DNA of 64,000 nucleotides from contig NW_026706270.1 in the NCBI RefSeq assembly GCF_029867415.1, forward strand, positions 1 through 64,000, read 5' to 3'. Shown piece after piece: positions 37,787 through 51,200 of the stretch; the stretch's first letter is position 1, and each line of letters opens with the position of its first letter. Under the pieces are notes generated by a model that did no database searches, had not been told where the DNA came from, and saw nothing but the letters and a program-made list of their open reading frames with translations. The stretch comes from Vicia villosa (Eukaryota > Streptophyta > Magnoliopsida > Fabales > Fabaceae). The position numbers and the translations under genes were made by a program.

Positions 37787-39994
37787 GCCAAAAAATCAAC
37801 TTACATTCTTTGCATTACTTTAATATATTTATATAAAATATGGAAAACTTTTTTTTTTAATTATATAAAGTACTTTGCTAACTTTTTTAAAATTTTAAAT
37901 TTTTAAAAGTACTTAGTACTTTGCTACTTTTTTTAAATTATATACATAGTACTTAGTACTTGTTAATTTCTCTACAAAATTACAGATATATAATTGTTAG
38001 TAAGATTTTGTAACATAATTAATGCGGTTTGGTTTAGTTTGTAAATTACAAACCGCAAACTGAATCAAACTGCGCAGTTCTATTAAAATAACTCAAACAC
38101 ATCTAAATCAAATGCAATTTTTTACAGTTTCGATTTGGTGTGATTTGGTTGACAGTTTTTATTTTGGTCTGTTCACTTTAAACATCTGGGTTCTTTGAAT
38201 GATGTTTTTTTTATATAATGTCTAAAGAATTATATACATGAAATTGCATTCTTAGATAAATATTTTATAAGAAATTCAATAAAATACATTTTTGTCAAAA
38301 TATTATTTATAAATTAATAATATTTTAATTTATTTGGTGATATGTAAATTAAAATAAATCTCATTCAAAGAATATGAAAAAATATACACATAGTAGTACT
38401 TGTTGATTTCTCTAAAGAATTAAAGGATATATAATTGTTAGTAAGATTTTGTAACATAATTAATGCGGTTTTGTTTAGTTTCTAAAATACAAACCGCAAA
38501 CTGAACCAAACCGCGCAGTTCCATTAAAAATGACTCAAACACATCTAAATCAAATGCAATTTTTTACAGTTTCGATTTGGTGTGGTTTGGTTGACAATTT
38601 TTATTTGGGTCTGTTCAGTTTTAAACATCTGGGTTCTTTGGATGATGTTTTTTTTATCTAATGTCTAAAGAATGATATACATGAAATTGCATTCTTAGAT
38701 AAATATTTTATAACAAATTCAATAAAATATATTTTTGTCAAAATATTATTTATAAATTAATAATATTTTAATTGTTTGGTGATATGTAAATTAAAATAAA
38801 TCTTATTCAAAGAATATGAAAAAATATACACATAGTACTTAGTACTTGTTGATTTCTTTAAAGAATTAAAGATATATGATTGTTAGTAAGATTTTGTAAC
38901 ATAATTAATGCGGTTGATTTAGTTTGTAAAATACAAATCGCAAACTGAACCAAACCGCGCAGTTCTATTAAAAATTACCTAAACACATCTAAATCAAATG
39001 CAATTTTTTACAGTTTCAATTTGGTGTGGTTTGGTTGACAGTTTTTTATTTGGGTCTGTTCAGTTTTAAACATCTAGATTCTTTGAATGATGTTTTTTTA
39101 TCTAATGTCTGAAGAATGATATACATGAAATTGCACTCTTAGATAAATATTTTATAAAAAATTCAATAAAACACATTTTTGTCAAAATATTATTTATAAA
39201 TTAATACTATTTTAATTTTTTATTGATATGTAAATTAAAATAAACATCATTCAAAGAATATGAAAAAAATATATACATAGTACTTGTTGATTTCTCTAAC
39301 AAATTAAAGATATATAATTGTTAGTAAGTTTTTATAACATAATTAATGCGGTTTGGTTTAGTTTGTAAAACACAAATCGTAAACCGAACCAAATTGCGCA
39401 GTTCTATTAAAAATTACCTAAACACATCTAAATCAAATGCAATTTTTTACAGTTTCGATTCGATGTGGTTTGGTTGACAATATTTTATTTGGGTCTGTTC
39501 AGTTTTAAACATCTGAGTTCTTTGAATGATGTTTTTTTATCTAATGTCTAAACAATGATATACATGAAATTGCATTCTTAGATAAATATTTTATAAAAAA
39601 TTCAATAAAATAAAATTTTGTCAAAATATTATTTATAAATTAATAATATTTTAATTTTTTGTTGATATGTAAATTAATATAAACATCATTCAAAGAATAT
39701 GAAAAAACATATACACATAGTACTTAATACTTGTTGATTTCTCTAAAGAATTAAAGATATATAATTTTTAGTAAGTTTTTGTAACATAATTAATGTGGTT
39801 TGGTTTAGTTTGTAAAATACAAACCGCAAACTGAACCAAACCGTGCAGTTCTATTAAAAATTACTCAAACACATCTAAATCAAATGCAATTTTTTACAGT
39901 TTCGATTTAGTATAGTTTGGTTGACAATTTTTTTATTTGGGTCTGTTCAGTTTTAAACATCCAAGTTCTTTGAATGATGTTTTTTATCTAATGT

Positions 39995-40156
39995 TTGTGA
40001 CATTCCATTAAGTCAGTTTCCTACTCCTTGCCTGAAAAAGAAACAATGACGGTCTGCTCTAACGGCTAGTTTTCTCCCGTCAACGGCTAGCTTGCGGTGG
40101 TCCGGTAGTGGGTTCTCTCTCTCTCTCCTCTCATCTCCTCCCCTCTTCTTTCAGGC
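39995..40156 (+). other. Leader of the inserted LINE fragment, with a displaced 42-bp copy
   Basis: 39995-40034 is a near-copy of 40280-40318 from inside the ORF (GACATTCCATTAAGTCAGTT...), placed ahead of the true leader. A CT-rich leader (40113-40150) precedes the ATG. Confidence 0.75.
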
Positions 40157-41365
40157 ATGGATTTTGAAACTCTATTCCCAGAAGCGAACTTACAACCAAA
40201 AATTGCAGTGGAAGAAAAACAAGTGAATAACAAGGATAAGGATAGAAAATCCTTTGCTTCAGTAGTCTCCAATAATGTTTGCGACATTCCATTAAGTCAG
40301 TTTCCTACTCCTTGCCTTAAAGGAGACAGACTAGCCATTACAATACCAGAAGATGAGTATAAGCTTGGAGTTGAAGCCTCCAAGCATAATCTTCATGGTA
40401 GAATCATTTGGTCAAAAGGCTCGTCTCCTTTAACGGTTGCAGGTCTGAGAATCAAGCTTCTAGAGATGTGGCCTCATATTGGTAAGTGGGGGATAACCTC
40501 ATTGGGAAAAGGATTCTATGAATTTGTTTTCTCATCTCTTGAGGATGTTCAAAAGGTTAGATCGGTAGGTAACTGGTCAGTTCCTAATGGAGTCTTGAAA
40601 CTGTTCCCTTGGTCAAAGGATTTTGTGCCGTCGACTCTCAAACAGACCTCTGCACAAGTATGGATTCGAATCCACGGTCTTTCACAAGAATATTGGAGAC
40701 CAAGGATTTTGTTTGCTATTGCTAGTAGCATAGGTACGCCAATCTGCATAGACTCTGCCTCTAACAAATCCGTGTTTGAAAGATCCTTTGGGCATTTTGT
40801 GAGAGTCCTGGTGGATCTGGATCTAACTAAAGAGTTTGTCTATAAAATCTTGGTGGAAAGAGTGGGATTTGCCTTCTTTGTGGACATCGAATATGAGAAA
40901 GTTCCAGAATTCTATAATTTTTGTTCCTGTATTGGTCACTCGGTCACTCAATGCAAAAGGAAGGATGGAAACAGCAAAGGTAAAGATGGGAAGAAAAAAA
41001 AGCAAAGACTTGATGAAATAGCTAAAGGGAAAACGGTGATTGAAGTAGTGGAGATTGACAAAGATGGAGTGGATAATACATGAGAAGGTACAAATACTGA
41101 TAAAGGAAAAACTATCTCTGCTCGGGGAGAACCCTCTCAAGACAAGTTAGCTCACAATGCCCTAGCGTGCAATGCAGTGGATAACTTTGTTACAAGGCCA
41201 TCCCCTGAGGAAGAAGGGCATTCTGAGAGTGAGTACATTGATTCCACTCAAGTGGTTGATGGAGTCCCTAAAACACCTATTGATGATATCCACAAAAAGC
41301 AAATTACTGAGTTTCTTCAGGATTCTTGGAATAATATGGCTGAGGCAGAAAAATTGGATGATGAT
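40157..41365 (+). pseudogene. LINE-type ORF1 fragment (DUF4283 and zinc-knuckle protein)
   Basis: Frame from ATG 40157 (MDFETLFPEANLQPK). It contains a DUF4283-type domain at about residues 50-200 (LHGRIIWSKGSSPLTVAGLR, GKGFYEFVFSS, SVPNGVLKLFPWSKDF, AQVWIRIHGLSQEYW) and a shortened zinc-knuckle-like segment NFCSCIGHSVTQCKRK. A Lys-rich region follows. TGA at 41081-41083 interrupts the frame, which resumes to about 41365, where it fuses to the tandem repeat at GATTGCATTCTTAG. No endonuclease or reverse transcriptase follows. These proteins are typical of plant L1-type ORF1 (RNA binding), so this is a 3'-truncated fragment. Confidence 0.75.
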
Positions 41366-42160
41366 GATTGCATTCTTAGATAAATATTTTATAACAAATT
41401 CAATAAAATACATTTTTGTCAAAATATTATTTATAAATTAATAATATTTTAATTTTTTGTTGATATGTAAATTAAAATAAACATCATTCAAAGAATATGA
41501 AAAAAATATACACATAGTACTTAGTACTTGTTGATCTTCTCTAAAGAATTAAAGATATATAATTGTTAGTAAGATTTTGTAACATAATTAATGCGGTTTG
41601 GTTTAGTTTGTAAAATATAAATCGCAAACTGAACCAAACCACGCAGTTCTATTAAAAATTACCTAAACACATCTAAATCAAATGTAATTTTTTACAGTTT
41701 CGATTTGGTGTGGTTTGGTTGATAGTTTTTTAGTTGGGTCTGTTCAGTTTTAAACATCTGGGTATTTTACCGCCCCTGTTTTTTTACCAGTACCCCTGTC
41801 AAAATATTATTTATAAATTATTAATATTTTAATTTATTTGGTGATATGTAAATTAAAATAAATCTCATTCAAAGAAAATGAAAAAATATACACATAGTAC
41901 TTCGTACTTGTGAATTTCTCTAAAAAATTAAAGATATATAATTGTTAGTAAGATTTTGTAACATAAATTAATGCAGTTTGTTTTAGTTTGTAAAATACAA
42001 ACCGCAAACTGGACCAAACCGCACAATTATATTAAAAATGACTCAAACACATCTAAATCAAATGCAATTTTTTACAGTTTCGATTTGGTGTGGTTTGGTT
42101 GACAATTTTTTATTTGGATCTGTTCAATTTTAAACATCTAGGTATTTTACCACCCGTACA

Positions 42161-42175
42161 CCCCCCCCCCCCCCC
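42161..42175. repeat. Run of 15 cytosines
   Basis: An uninterrupted C homopolymer at the end of the tandem array, preceded by GGTATTTTACCACCCGTACA. The length may be uncertain in the assembly. Confidence 0.9.
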
Positions 42176-42478
42176 TTAAATTTGTCTAGTTGCTATTTCA
42201 ACTTATGTGGTCCTTGTTTGGACTCCATGTATCCATGCTAAAGTTTCTTAATTAATTAATTGTTTCAATTAAAAATAATTAATTAGGGTAATTATTTAAA
42301 TTAATTTTTAATTGGTTATTTAAATAATTAGTTTTAACTAGCCTAGTTAATTTTTACTTAATTAATTAATTTTTCTAAAATAAAAATATCACTCTATTTG
42401 ATATTTGATTAATCCTTTGATATAATTAAGTAACTTCATCGCTCAAAATTAATTTTAGGGTTAAATGACTTTTACTCC
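42176..42478. other. AT-rich intergenic sequence
   Basis: TTAATTAATT-rich sequence without a gene. Near 42462 the word AGGGTTAAATGACTTTTACT starts a repeat-like context that continues past the hAT MITE. Confidence 0.45.
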
Positions 42479-42486
42479 CCTGCGAT

Positions 42487-43134
42487 TAGGGGTGGGAATA
42501 GGTCAGGCCGACTAACAGAGCCCAAAGGCCCAACCTACATAGGCCTAGGTCAGGCCAGGCTTTTTAGATAAATAGAAAAGGCCTAGGCTTTTCTATAAGC
42601 CTATTTAGCTAAAAAGGCTAGGCCACAGACCACATAAAAAGCCTTTTAAGCCTAAGAGGCCGACCTATTTAAATACATATGAATAATTTTATTATTATTA
42701 TACTATATTTTTTACTTTGAATTAAAAATATAAAAATAAATTTTAGTTATCTTGAAGAAATTATGAAAATAAGATGAAAAGAATCTTATGAACAATGTCA
42801 TAAGTTGTTTCGATAAGTTCTCTCAAACAAATAATATCACAAAATTGATGCTACTAGGTAAACTCAAATAAACTAATGCAAACAAACATTTAATCTCATT
42901 GATCTTTTAATTTGTTAGTCTATATAAAGACGAGTTGAATGACTTATTTACAAATGTTCAAATGAAATAGGCTTTTAAGTAGGTTAATAGGTCAATCAGG
43001 CCTTCAAAAAGGCCAGGCCCAGGCCAAAAAATAAGCCTATGATAGACTACATGCCAGGGTAGGCTTTGAATATTATAGTAGGCCAGGCTCAGGCTTGGCA
43101 AAGCCTATCTCGGCCCAGCCTATTCCCACCCCTA
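42487..43134. mobile_element. Non-autonomous hAT element (MITE), 648 bp
   Basis: Terminal inverted repeats TAGGGGTGGGAATAGG and CCTATTCCCACCCCTA are flanked by the 8-bp duplication CCTGCGAT (42479-42486 and 43135-43142). The size of the duplication and TIR type fit hAT. Subterminal regions are full of AGGCCTAGG/GGCCAGGC words in both orientations. No transposase is encoded. Confidence 0.92.
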
Positions 43135-43480
43135 CCTGCGATATAGGCGTGTTTTGATTTACCCCCTTTAAAAAAATATTTAAGACATACCTTAAAAAAA
43201 GATTCCATCATTAAAGCCCCTATGAGATAATTTTGGCCAAGATTCGCCTACATGGACAAAAATAAATTTGCTGACTGTGTAATTGTTGTACACGTGACAT
43301 TTTTTTGATTTTTAATTTTTTTAAAATTTCCATGTGGAAATTCGTATTTTTTTTAAATTTTATTTTAATTCAATATGCTTACCTGGAATTATGTATTTTT
43401 ATTTGTAATTATTTTTAATTCCACGTAGACATTTTATTTTAAGTTTTCAAAGTTTAAAAAATAGAAAATTATAAAATTCG

Positions 43481-43544
43481 GTAGACAATGGGTGTTGAAC
43501 CTATGATCTCCATGCATCATTCAATAGGCATACCATTAGGCCAC
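43481..43544 (-). other. tRNA-like sequence (left copy)
   Basis: On the minus strand GTGGCCTAATGG resembles an A box, and GGTTCAACACC fits the B-box consensus GGTTCNANNCC. Acceptor pairing is poor. It mirrors 44524-44589. Confidence 0.5.
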
Positions 43545-44021
43545 CTTATTCTTCATGAAAACTTTTGCTTCTCAATGTTATTTTTTTTAATAATCAATTC
43601 TCAATTGTATATGTTAAAACTGTTTGTCATATTTGATATTTTTATTATGTTTAAACTATTTTATATTGAGTAATGTATCATTATATTTAATAATAAATAA
43701 TAATATCTTATTATTCAATTAATATTCTTTTATATTTATTATTATATGTTAAAAAGTCATTTTAGTTTATTTCAAAATAATTAAAGAGTATAATTTCATT
43801 AATAGTTATATGTTAAAATGATTAAAAATATAATAAATAATACATGGATTTTAAATAATAATAAACTTGAATAAAATTAAAATGTGTTTTTAAAATAATA
43901 TATAGAAATAAACTGAAATTAAATTAAATATAATCCATAGTTTATATTTGAATAAATAAACTATAGTATATATTTAAAAATAAACTGAAATTAATTTTTA
44001 TAAATAATAATAAATTGATAT

Positions 44022-44143
<122 letters not shown>

Positions 44144-44523
44144 GAAATTAATTTTTAATATACAATAATAAACTGAAATTAATTTATAATATATAGTATA
44201 TATTTGAATAAACTGAAATAAATTTTTAATCTATAATAATAAACTGAAAGTATTTAGATTCTATTATTCATTTTACTATATTTAAAAAATAAAACAATAT
44301 TAATTTATTAACATTTTAATATATATTAGTTATTAATATGTCAAAACAATAAAATCATTGACTAATATAACGTACTGAAAATAAAAACAATCTAAAATTA
44401 TTTAGATACTACTTTCCATTTTACTATATTTATACAAATAAAATGTAATAAAATAACAATTAATTAATATAACATATACAGCTCATATACAGCTGAGAAG
44501 TAAAAGATTGCATAAAAAACAAG

Positions 44524-44589
44524 GTGGTCTAGGTGGTAGCACCCATTGCTTGGTGCATTGAGGTCATGGGTTTAACACCCATTGGCCAC
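44524..44589 (+). other. tRNA-like sequence (right copy)
   Basis: GTGGTC at the start can pair with GGCCAC at the end, and ATGGG-TTTAACA-CCCAT forms a perfect T-arm. TGGTCTAGGTGG resembles an A box. The D and anticodon arms do not fold canonically, so this is a tRNA-derived or tRNA-mimicking sequence rather than a tRNA gene. Confidence 0.5.
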
Positions 44590-44763
44590 AAAATTTTAGA
44601 GTTTTTCATAAAAGCATTTTTACAAAAAATAAATGGGATAAAAGCATTTTTAGAGTAATTGGGAGAAAAGCATTTTTTTCAACAAAAAAAAAAAATTCCA
44701 CGTGAAAATTAAAAAAAAAAAAAATTTAAAAATGCTACGTGTGCAGCAAATACATAGTCAGCA

Positions 44764-46044
44764 TGTATTGGAGCGGTAGAGCGGCAAACAACAAAAGTTT
44801 TGGAAGTATTTATCCAGGAATTTATCGTGTCCACAGAGATTAGTGCTATTGAATTGCCGTTCGACAGATTCTTAGTTATGAGTTTGGGTTTTGAATGAAT
44901 TTAAATATGAAATGGAACAATAAATATCAACACAAAAAGAATACATTCTTCAAATAGAAGAAACTATCAAGTATTGCATATAATCTACTCTTCACAAACT
45001 TAAACTTATCGACCAGTTGCACTCAGTCTACTCTACTCCTTAAACCATTCACGTGTTGCCCGTTGTCGGCATTCGTATCCAAACACCTCCACGAGTTCTA
45101 TCGTATGCTTAGTTGACGATTTATCCACCAATCAAACATACGGTAGCTTACCGTGTTAAATTAAAATATTGCTCGATCGACGATGTCTCCACCGATCGAA
45201 CAACCCGGTAGCATTACGAACCAACACAAAGTGAACATTAACTCTTCATCTATCTCTACAATCAAGAAGCTAATGATTATCTCTCCTAATCAAGATTTGT
45301 GAGGTCTATCTCTACAACAACACAAACCCCTAACATCAAGATGCAAAACAACCCACCAAACATAACCCAAACATCAAGATGTAAAAAATCACGAAAAACA
45401 ACAAGTTTATATTGTAAAGCAACTTTATACAACGTCATGGGCGACAAATATACATGTGATCAAAGTATATATATACAAAACCCACAAATGAAACCACAAA
45501 GAGAAGAAAAGAAGAAAAATCCCAAAATCTCACGGTTTGTCGGCTCCGATTGATGAAGGATTCAACCCCGGATCATCCATTTGACAGCTCCAATGTGTTT
45601 TCTAGCATCTTTCCACTCAAAAAATGTTATTGGATGGATTGGAGCTCTAAAATATCCAACCATGCCCTAAAATATCTGACTTCCGCCTATTTATACAATT
45701 CGGGATCTCGTACAGCGCGCGTAGCGCGCATCGCGCCCAACCTGCTGAATTAAAAAAACAGCTTTTAGTAAAAATAGCGCAACTTGAGAACCGTAACTCC
45801 GATTTGCGCCCGGTTCGAAGCGTTGGAAAACTTATTCAATTTTCTATCTAACAATGACAACATATCAACCAAATTGGTGATTTATTATTCTTTGATTTTG
45901 AGCTTTATTTGCCTAATGAATTGATTCTGCCGCTCAAAATCGCGCGTTTGAATCCGTGTCTTCGACACATTATTGCTCATGCTCCAAATACGCAAGAATA
46001 CCTACAAAAAGAGTAGAAAACTATCAAAAAAGTATAAAAGTGTA

Positions 46045-46098
<54 letters not shown>

Positions 46099-46211
46099 CA
46101 AAGTATACGTATTTATGCACATAACGAGGAATTATTCAACGGTATTAACAAAAAGTACCGATAAGTGCAACAAAACATATATACAAAATAACTACATTTT
46201 GGAACCTAACA
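44764..46211 (-). repeat. Probable LTR of a Tat/Athila-like gypsy element
   Basis: In minus orientation GTTGGGGAGAGT, a polypurine tract, is followed by TGTTAGGTTCCAAAATG at 46211, an LTR start. The far end near 44764 (TGTATTGGAGCGG on plus) would be its CA end. A CTGTGGACACGATAAAT word near that end is typical of gypsy U5 regions. It contains (TA)n at 46049-46094. No second LTR is in the window. Confidence 0.55.
46049..46094. repeat. (TA)n microsatellite, about 46 bp
   Basis: Pure TA dinucleotide tract. Confidence 0.95.
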
Positions 46212-48294
46212 ACTCTCCCCAACTTGAATTTGTTTGTCCTCAAACAAGGCCAAACACTCAAATCGCAAAAATAAAAATCCAAAGAATCAACAAAGTTTAG
46301 AAAACGAAACAATTGCAAAGTTCAAACAAAAACGTACGAACAAAGTAAATACTTACCACAATCCTACAACGACACATGAAAATGAAACAAATCCTAAGTG
46401 CAAAATTCATACAAAACATTCTAAACAAAACATGCTCAATCATGAATCACGCATAGCAAAAACTCATCAGTAGATGAAAAACACCGAAAGGTGAGGACTT
46501 TGAACACTCATCCAACAATCTCGTAAACAAAAGACAAAATTATGTGTTCATCTAAAAATAGTATTGAAAATGCAACAACACGAATCACAAGGACATTCAC
46601 GGTTGTAATGTGGCTCGGTTAACAAACAAGTGATAAGTTCTAAAGCTAATCGAAACAAAAACTTGCCTAAACCTAAGGGAGTAATTACTTCCACAAAGTT
46701 TCAAGCAATACAATTCCAATCCAACTTTATTCTTCATCACAAGTTTCACACCAAACACAAAACTTATTAACAAAAATCTTTATTCCAAACTCTTTGTTAT
46801 TATGTTCTTTTTCAAACTTTTTCTCTTTTTCTTTCTCACATTTTTTTTCTTTTTCACATTTGTTTTCTTTTTCTTTCCACAACCTCATACCAATCACAAC
46901 ATAAGCAAGCAAACATCCTCTCCCCAACTTGAATTCAACCATAACATAAAGTGAATACTCCCTACTTTCTAAGGCAAGGTAAAGATACAGCTAAACATCA
47001 TAGTTAAGAGTCAAGAAAAACGATAATCAAAACCTATCAAAAAGGTGAGCTATGTCTCACGTTCAAAAACAAAATGGACAATGACAAAAAAGTTCAAAGG
47101 GGTTACGAATGGTCACACACTCACAAGGTAAATTGACATATTTGGCTATGGTAGTTGTGCTCAAAATCAAACAAGTGCCTTGATCACTTTCGTGCATTCA
47201 CAAAAACAATACAAACGAAAGATTAAACATAATAATATCCAGTTAAAACAAGAATTGTCGGTCTCTCGCATATATATACAATGGAAAGCCACCTCACATT
47301 TATGGTAAAAAGGGGAAACTAGTTGTGATTCAAGTCATGAGCAAGTTATGCAAAAAGAATGAGTAATATGAAAATTGTACAAATGAAAAGTCTTCTAAAC
47401 ATGCTATGGTATAGAATGCGATAAACGAGTACCTTGCTATGTACAAATTTGATCAATCATTACCGCACAACCGGCATGTTGAATCTATCAAAATTGGAGA
47501 ATTACCAAATGCGACTCCAAGTAATCAGACCAAAATTTGAGTCTAAACAACAACAAAAGAATTAAAAAAAATAAAACAATAAAATACTATACTATAAAGC
47601 CTTGGTGTAAGTGGGAAAAAGGCTAGTCAAGTGAACCATTAAAAAGAATTCACATGCCAAAAGTTACAGGGCGCGCGACACACCCTCAAGACTGCGCGAC
47701 GCTCCCTATGTTCTGCAAAACCAAGCTTTTCAGCTCCCAGGCCGTGCAACGCGTGCTACACCAGAAAAGCAAAAACCAGTCCAGAAGACTGCACAACTGG
47801 TGTATCCTCCACTTAACACCTACACATCTCATTTTACACAACTAACAGAATTTACAAAAGTCAAAACTGTTGGGGTGCCTCCCAACAAGCGCTTGTTTTA
47901 CGTCGTAAGCTCGACGCCTTTATTGTTTCGCGAATGGTAAGTAACTTCCCCCTCGCACGCCATTTCTTTCGCCTCAAACGCAACCAAAAGAAAACGACCT
48001 GCCCAAACACTTAACAAACGAATCAAAAGCAAAAGTATACACAAGTATGTGTAAGAACACAAATATACATTAAACGCAATATTTACAAAATCCTTAATTG
48101 GCTAAACAAATTGAAAAGTGAAGATTTAAAATTTACGAACTATCCGAGTTCAATTTGTTTAGCCAACTTCACTTTGCTAAATAGCAAAAGTAAAGAGGAA
48201 CAAAATCAAACACACAAACATGTATAAGTATGAAAATATTAACATGTATCAATATAAGAAAATATAAAAGTATGAGAATATGCACAAAATATAC
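46212..48294 (-). mobile_element. Noncoding internal remnant of a Tat/Athila-like gypsy element
   Basis: Starts with a polypurine tract (minus strand) and contains a second CTCTCCCCAACTTGAATT copy at 46918. The block TGGGGTGCCTCCCAACAAGC at 47871-47890 is a word I associate with 3' untranslated regions of plant gypsy elements. No long ORF. It ends abruptly at the Ogre LTR (48295), which inserted into it. Confidence 0.5.
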
Positions 48295-51200
48295 TGTGGA
48301 CCGTCCTTTCGGGCCATACCCCTCCGTGGGTGGGATACGTGAACTGACTCTTTTTTGTCGATCGGACGCTTTCGCGTCACTTTTGAAAAAGTTTACAGAG
48401 TCGCCACCGACCTTTTATTTTATCCAATGAAGGAAAGGTTTATAAAAGAAACAGAAAAAAGACCTTTGAGAGATTCTGGGTAAGGGGGTAGGTTATACAA
48501 AGGGAAGGTGTTAGCACCCTTTGTATCCATGGTTATCCATGGGCTCTTTAGTTTGCTTAGCTCATTTGCTTTACTTTTCAATTGATTCGGAATGCTTTAC
48601 CTGTGTTTTTGAAATACCTTTGCAAATAGAATTTGTAATGATCCTTGTGCGGATATATACAAATGCTTGTTTATCTTTCGAAAGATGTTTTGAAAAGATC
48701 GTTAATTTTGTAATGATCCGTGTTTGGATGTATACAAAATATTGTCTTTTGGAAAATTCGTTTTAAAAAAACAACAGTGTATGAGAATTTTGTTTGTTTT
48801 GATTTTGAGCAAGCAAACTAGGAGGTCTACCCTGAGTTAGGAGGTCTTTATCCTTGTTCCCTTTAAAAATCTATCCATTCGTCGGATATAAACAAAAGGT
48901 TCGATTTTGTACTCGAAACAGTAGAAATGTAACTTTGATTTTGAAAAGAGTGAAAAGGGGTTACCCTAGGAGGTGCAAATGTGATTGTGATTGAATTCAG
49001 ATATTTATCTTTGAAGTTAGTGATCTGACGGTTCAGTTTTATCTTTGACATACACGCAGTTTATATGGGTGCTGGAAATTAAAATGCGGAAATGTAAAGT
49101 GCGGAAAGTAAATCTACACTATTACATCGATTTTGCGGGAAACGTAAACTAACCTATTTACATGAATTTGACATCCTATACATTTATCTAGGAACTTTAA
49201 ATTGCAAGAAATAAAAGGCATGTTTTTTTGGATTTTTTGTGATTTATTTTAAATATAATTAATGCGTTATTAATTAATTTAAAATAAAGAAAAAAGATGG
49301 AAATATGATTAAACCTAGCAAATAAGTTTAGAATATGTACAAAACATTTGTCAATTAATTTTAAAGCAAAACTAATTTTTTTGGAATTTTTGAAGAAGTC
49401 TTTGGATTTTTTAAGTTAATTAATACATAATTATATAAATAATTACACAAATAATTAAAACTTAAAGAGAAAATTATCCTAAATATGTACAAAATTAGTT
49501 TATGATATATAAACAATATTTAATATAAAGAACAATTTTTTTTTTATGATTTTTTTGACTAATTAAAATAATTAATAAGCAAATATATAAATACATACTA
49601 ATTAATTATGTAAAAATATTAAAATTTTGAAGAAAAGTAAAATATTTTTATTTCAGAAAATAATATGTTATTTTAGAAGTTTAAAATATTTTTTGTGGAA
49701 TTTTTTGAATTTTTAAGCTATTTTAAATTAATTTTGCAAAGAAAATAAAATAAAATAGAAAATAAAATAAAAATAAAAAGGGATACTGATCTGGTGTAGT
49801 GATTGAGTGAGAGTCCATGGTGTGGCTGTGTGTTATGGTGCGTTGGATGGTAAGATTGATGAGATCAAGAGTCCAGATTTGTAGGTGCATGATATGATGG
49901 TAGGGAACATGTACTGAATTCAAGGAGAATTCAAACTTTCTGACTGGGGCCCACATGTGCACGCGTGGATGGGAGACTGGTTGACCTTCCAATGATGAAG
50001 AGCCACGTGAGCGGAGGGAAAAGTCAGCCTTGACTGACGAACCACGCTTGGACGCGTGGTCGTCTTCAACCTCCGTCTCATTCATTTTTTCAAACAGATA
50101 GCGGGGGTTTTAAACCCCCTCTATTTTTACGATAAATCGTGCAGTTTTTTATAGCTTCTGAACCTGCAAAAAATACACGTTAGCAACACATGAAAGCAAC
50201 CCAGATCCACTAAACATGAGGCCCTGAGTTCATTGGTGGTATTAGTTTCTTTGTTTGATGCTTGTAGCTATAGATTCGAAGGTATTAAAGTTTAAGCATG
50301 CATGAACATCCATTAATGGTGTTGAGTGATTCTCACGTGGGAACTATTATGTCAAGGCCCAGATCACCCATATATGTCCCCATAAACATGTTAGGATGGT
50401 TAGTTTGTATGGAAATTAATTGCAAATATGAAAACGAAAGTTAATGCATATATACATGAAGAACACTTGTATGCACTATACGACTCTCATGGGCCTATAT
50501 TTAGAGTTCAATCTTACTCTATGATGTTTGATAAGATGATTAGAAAGCTTGGTATGTATTAATATTGATTGGAGAATTGAATTTGAAATTTTACAAAGTT
50601 ATGGAAATTTGAGAGAATTTTTGATATTTCTTGGCTATACTCTTGCTATATTTTGTGTGTCCCTTTGGCTCTTTTTTTGCTCCCCTTGTTGCTGAAGTAT
50701 GATAGCTCATTTATAGCCCAAAGTTGCTTGGAACTCAAGCTAAGAAGCTTTGTTGCCTTTGTTGAAAGTTTGGTTCTTTAATATTAAAAAAACCTTGAAT
50801 TTTTGACCAACTTTGACTCCATTCAATGCTCTTGCCTTGGACACCAATCTTCTGCAGAAAATTGAAGACTTTGGAGGTGAGTCATGCTTAGAGATCAAGC
50901 TACTAATTATCCATGCATTTTCCTTTTAATTTTAATCTTAAAGTAAGATAAAATTATGCAAAAAATGGCCAATAAAGATGTGGGCTTTGTCTTGGTCGTG
51001 GGAGGCCCATAGTAACATGGCAAAGATGTTTGGACCATAAAAACTTGGACTCATTTGGAAAAAAAACATTTTTGAGCAATGTTGATTTCATGCATTTTCC
51101 CAAAATTTAGCCAACTTCAACAAGGTGTAAATCCTTCAATTTTTGTCATATGAAGGAGATCTTGCACTTTTTGGAAACCTCAAAGAGTCCTCTAACCAAT

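Larger units (their letters stand above)
37926..42160. repeat. Tandem array of a ~443-bp repeat, about seven copies, interrupted
   Basis: The marker AATGCGGTTTGG lies at 38021, 38462, 38907, 39345 and 39792 (AATGTGG), then at 41590 and 41970 (AATGCAG). Spacings are 441, 445, 438 and 447 bp. Each unit also has CAAACTGAACCAAACCGCGC and GTACTTAGTACTTGTTGATT. The last unit is shorter. Units six and seven lack the stretch between a GGTATTTTACC word and the next copy. A LINE ORF1 fragment (39995-41365) sits in the fifth unit. The array starts immediately upstream of the defensin-like promoter. Confidence 0.9.

Noticed and set aside
42161..42175. Poly(C) run as a functional G-quadruplex site
   Set aside because: A single 15-base run at a repeat edge. 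It may be length-variable or an assembly error, and nothing around it supports a function.
44524..44589. Functional tRNA gene
   Set aside because: Acceptor and T-arm pair, but the D and anticodon arms do not fold normally, and a mirrored degenerate copy exists at 43481-43544.
49723..50085. 120-codon minus-strand ORF in the Ogre LTR
   Set aside because: It lies inside the LTR with no known domain. The C-terminal Phe/Leu run comes from AT-rich DNA.
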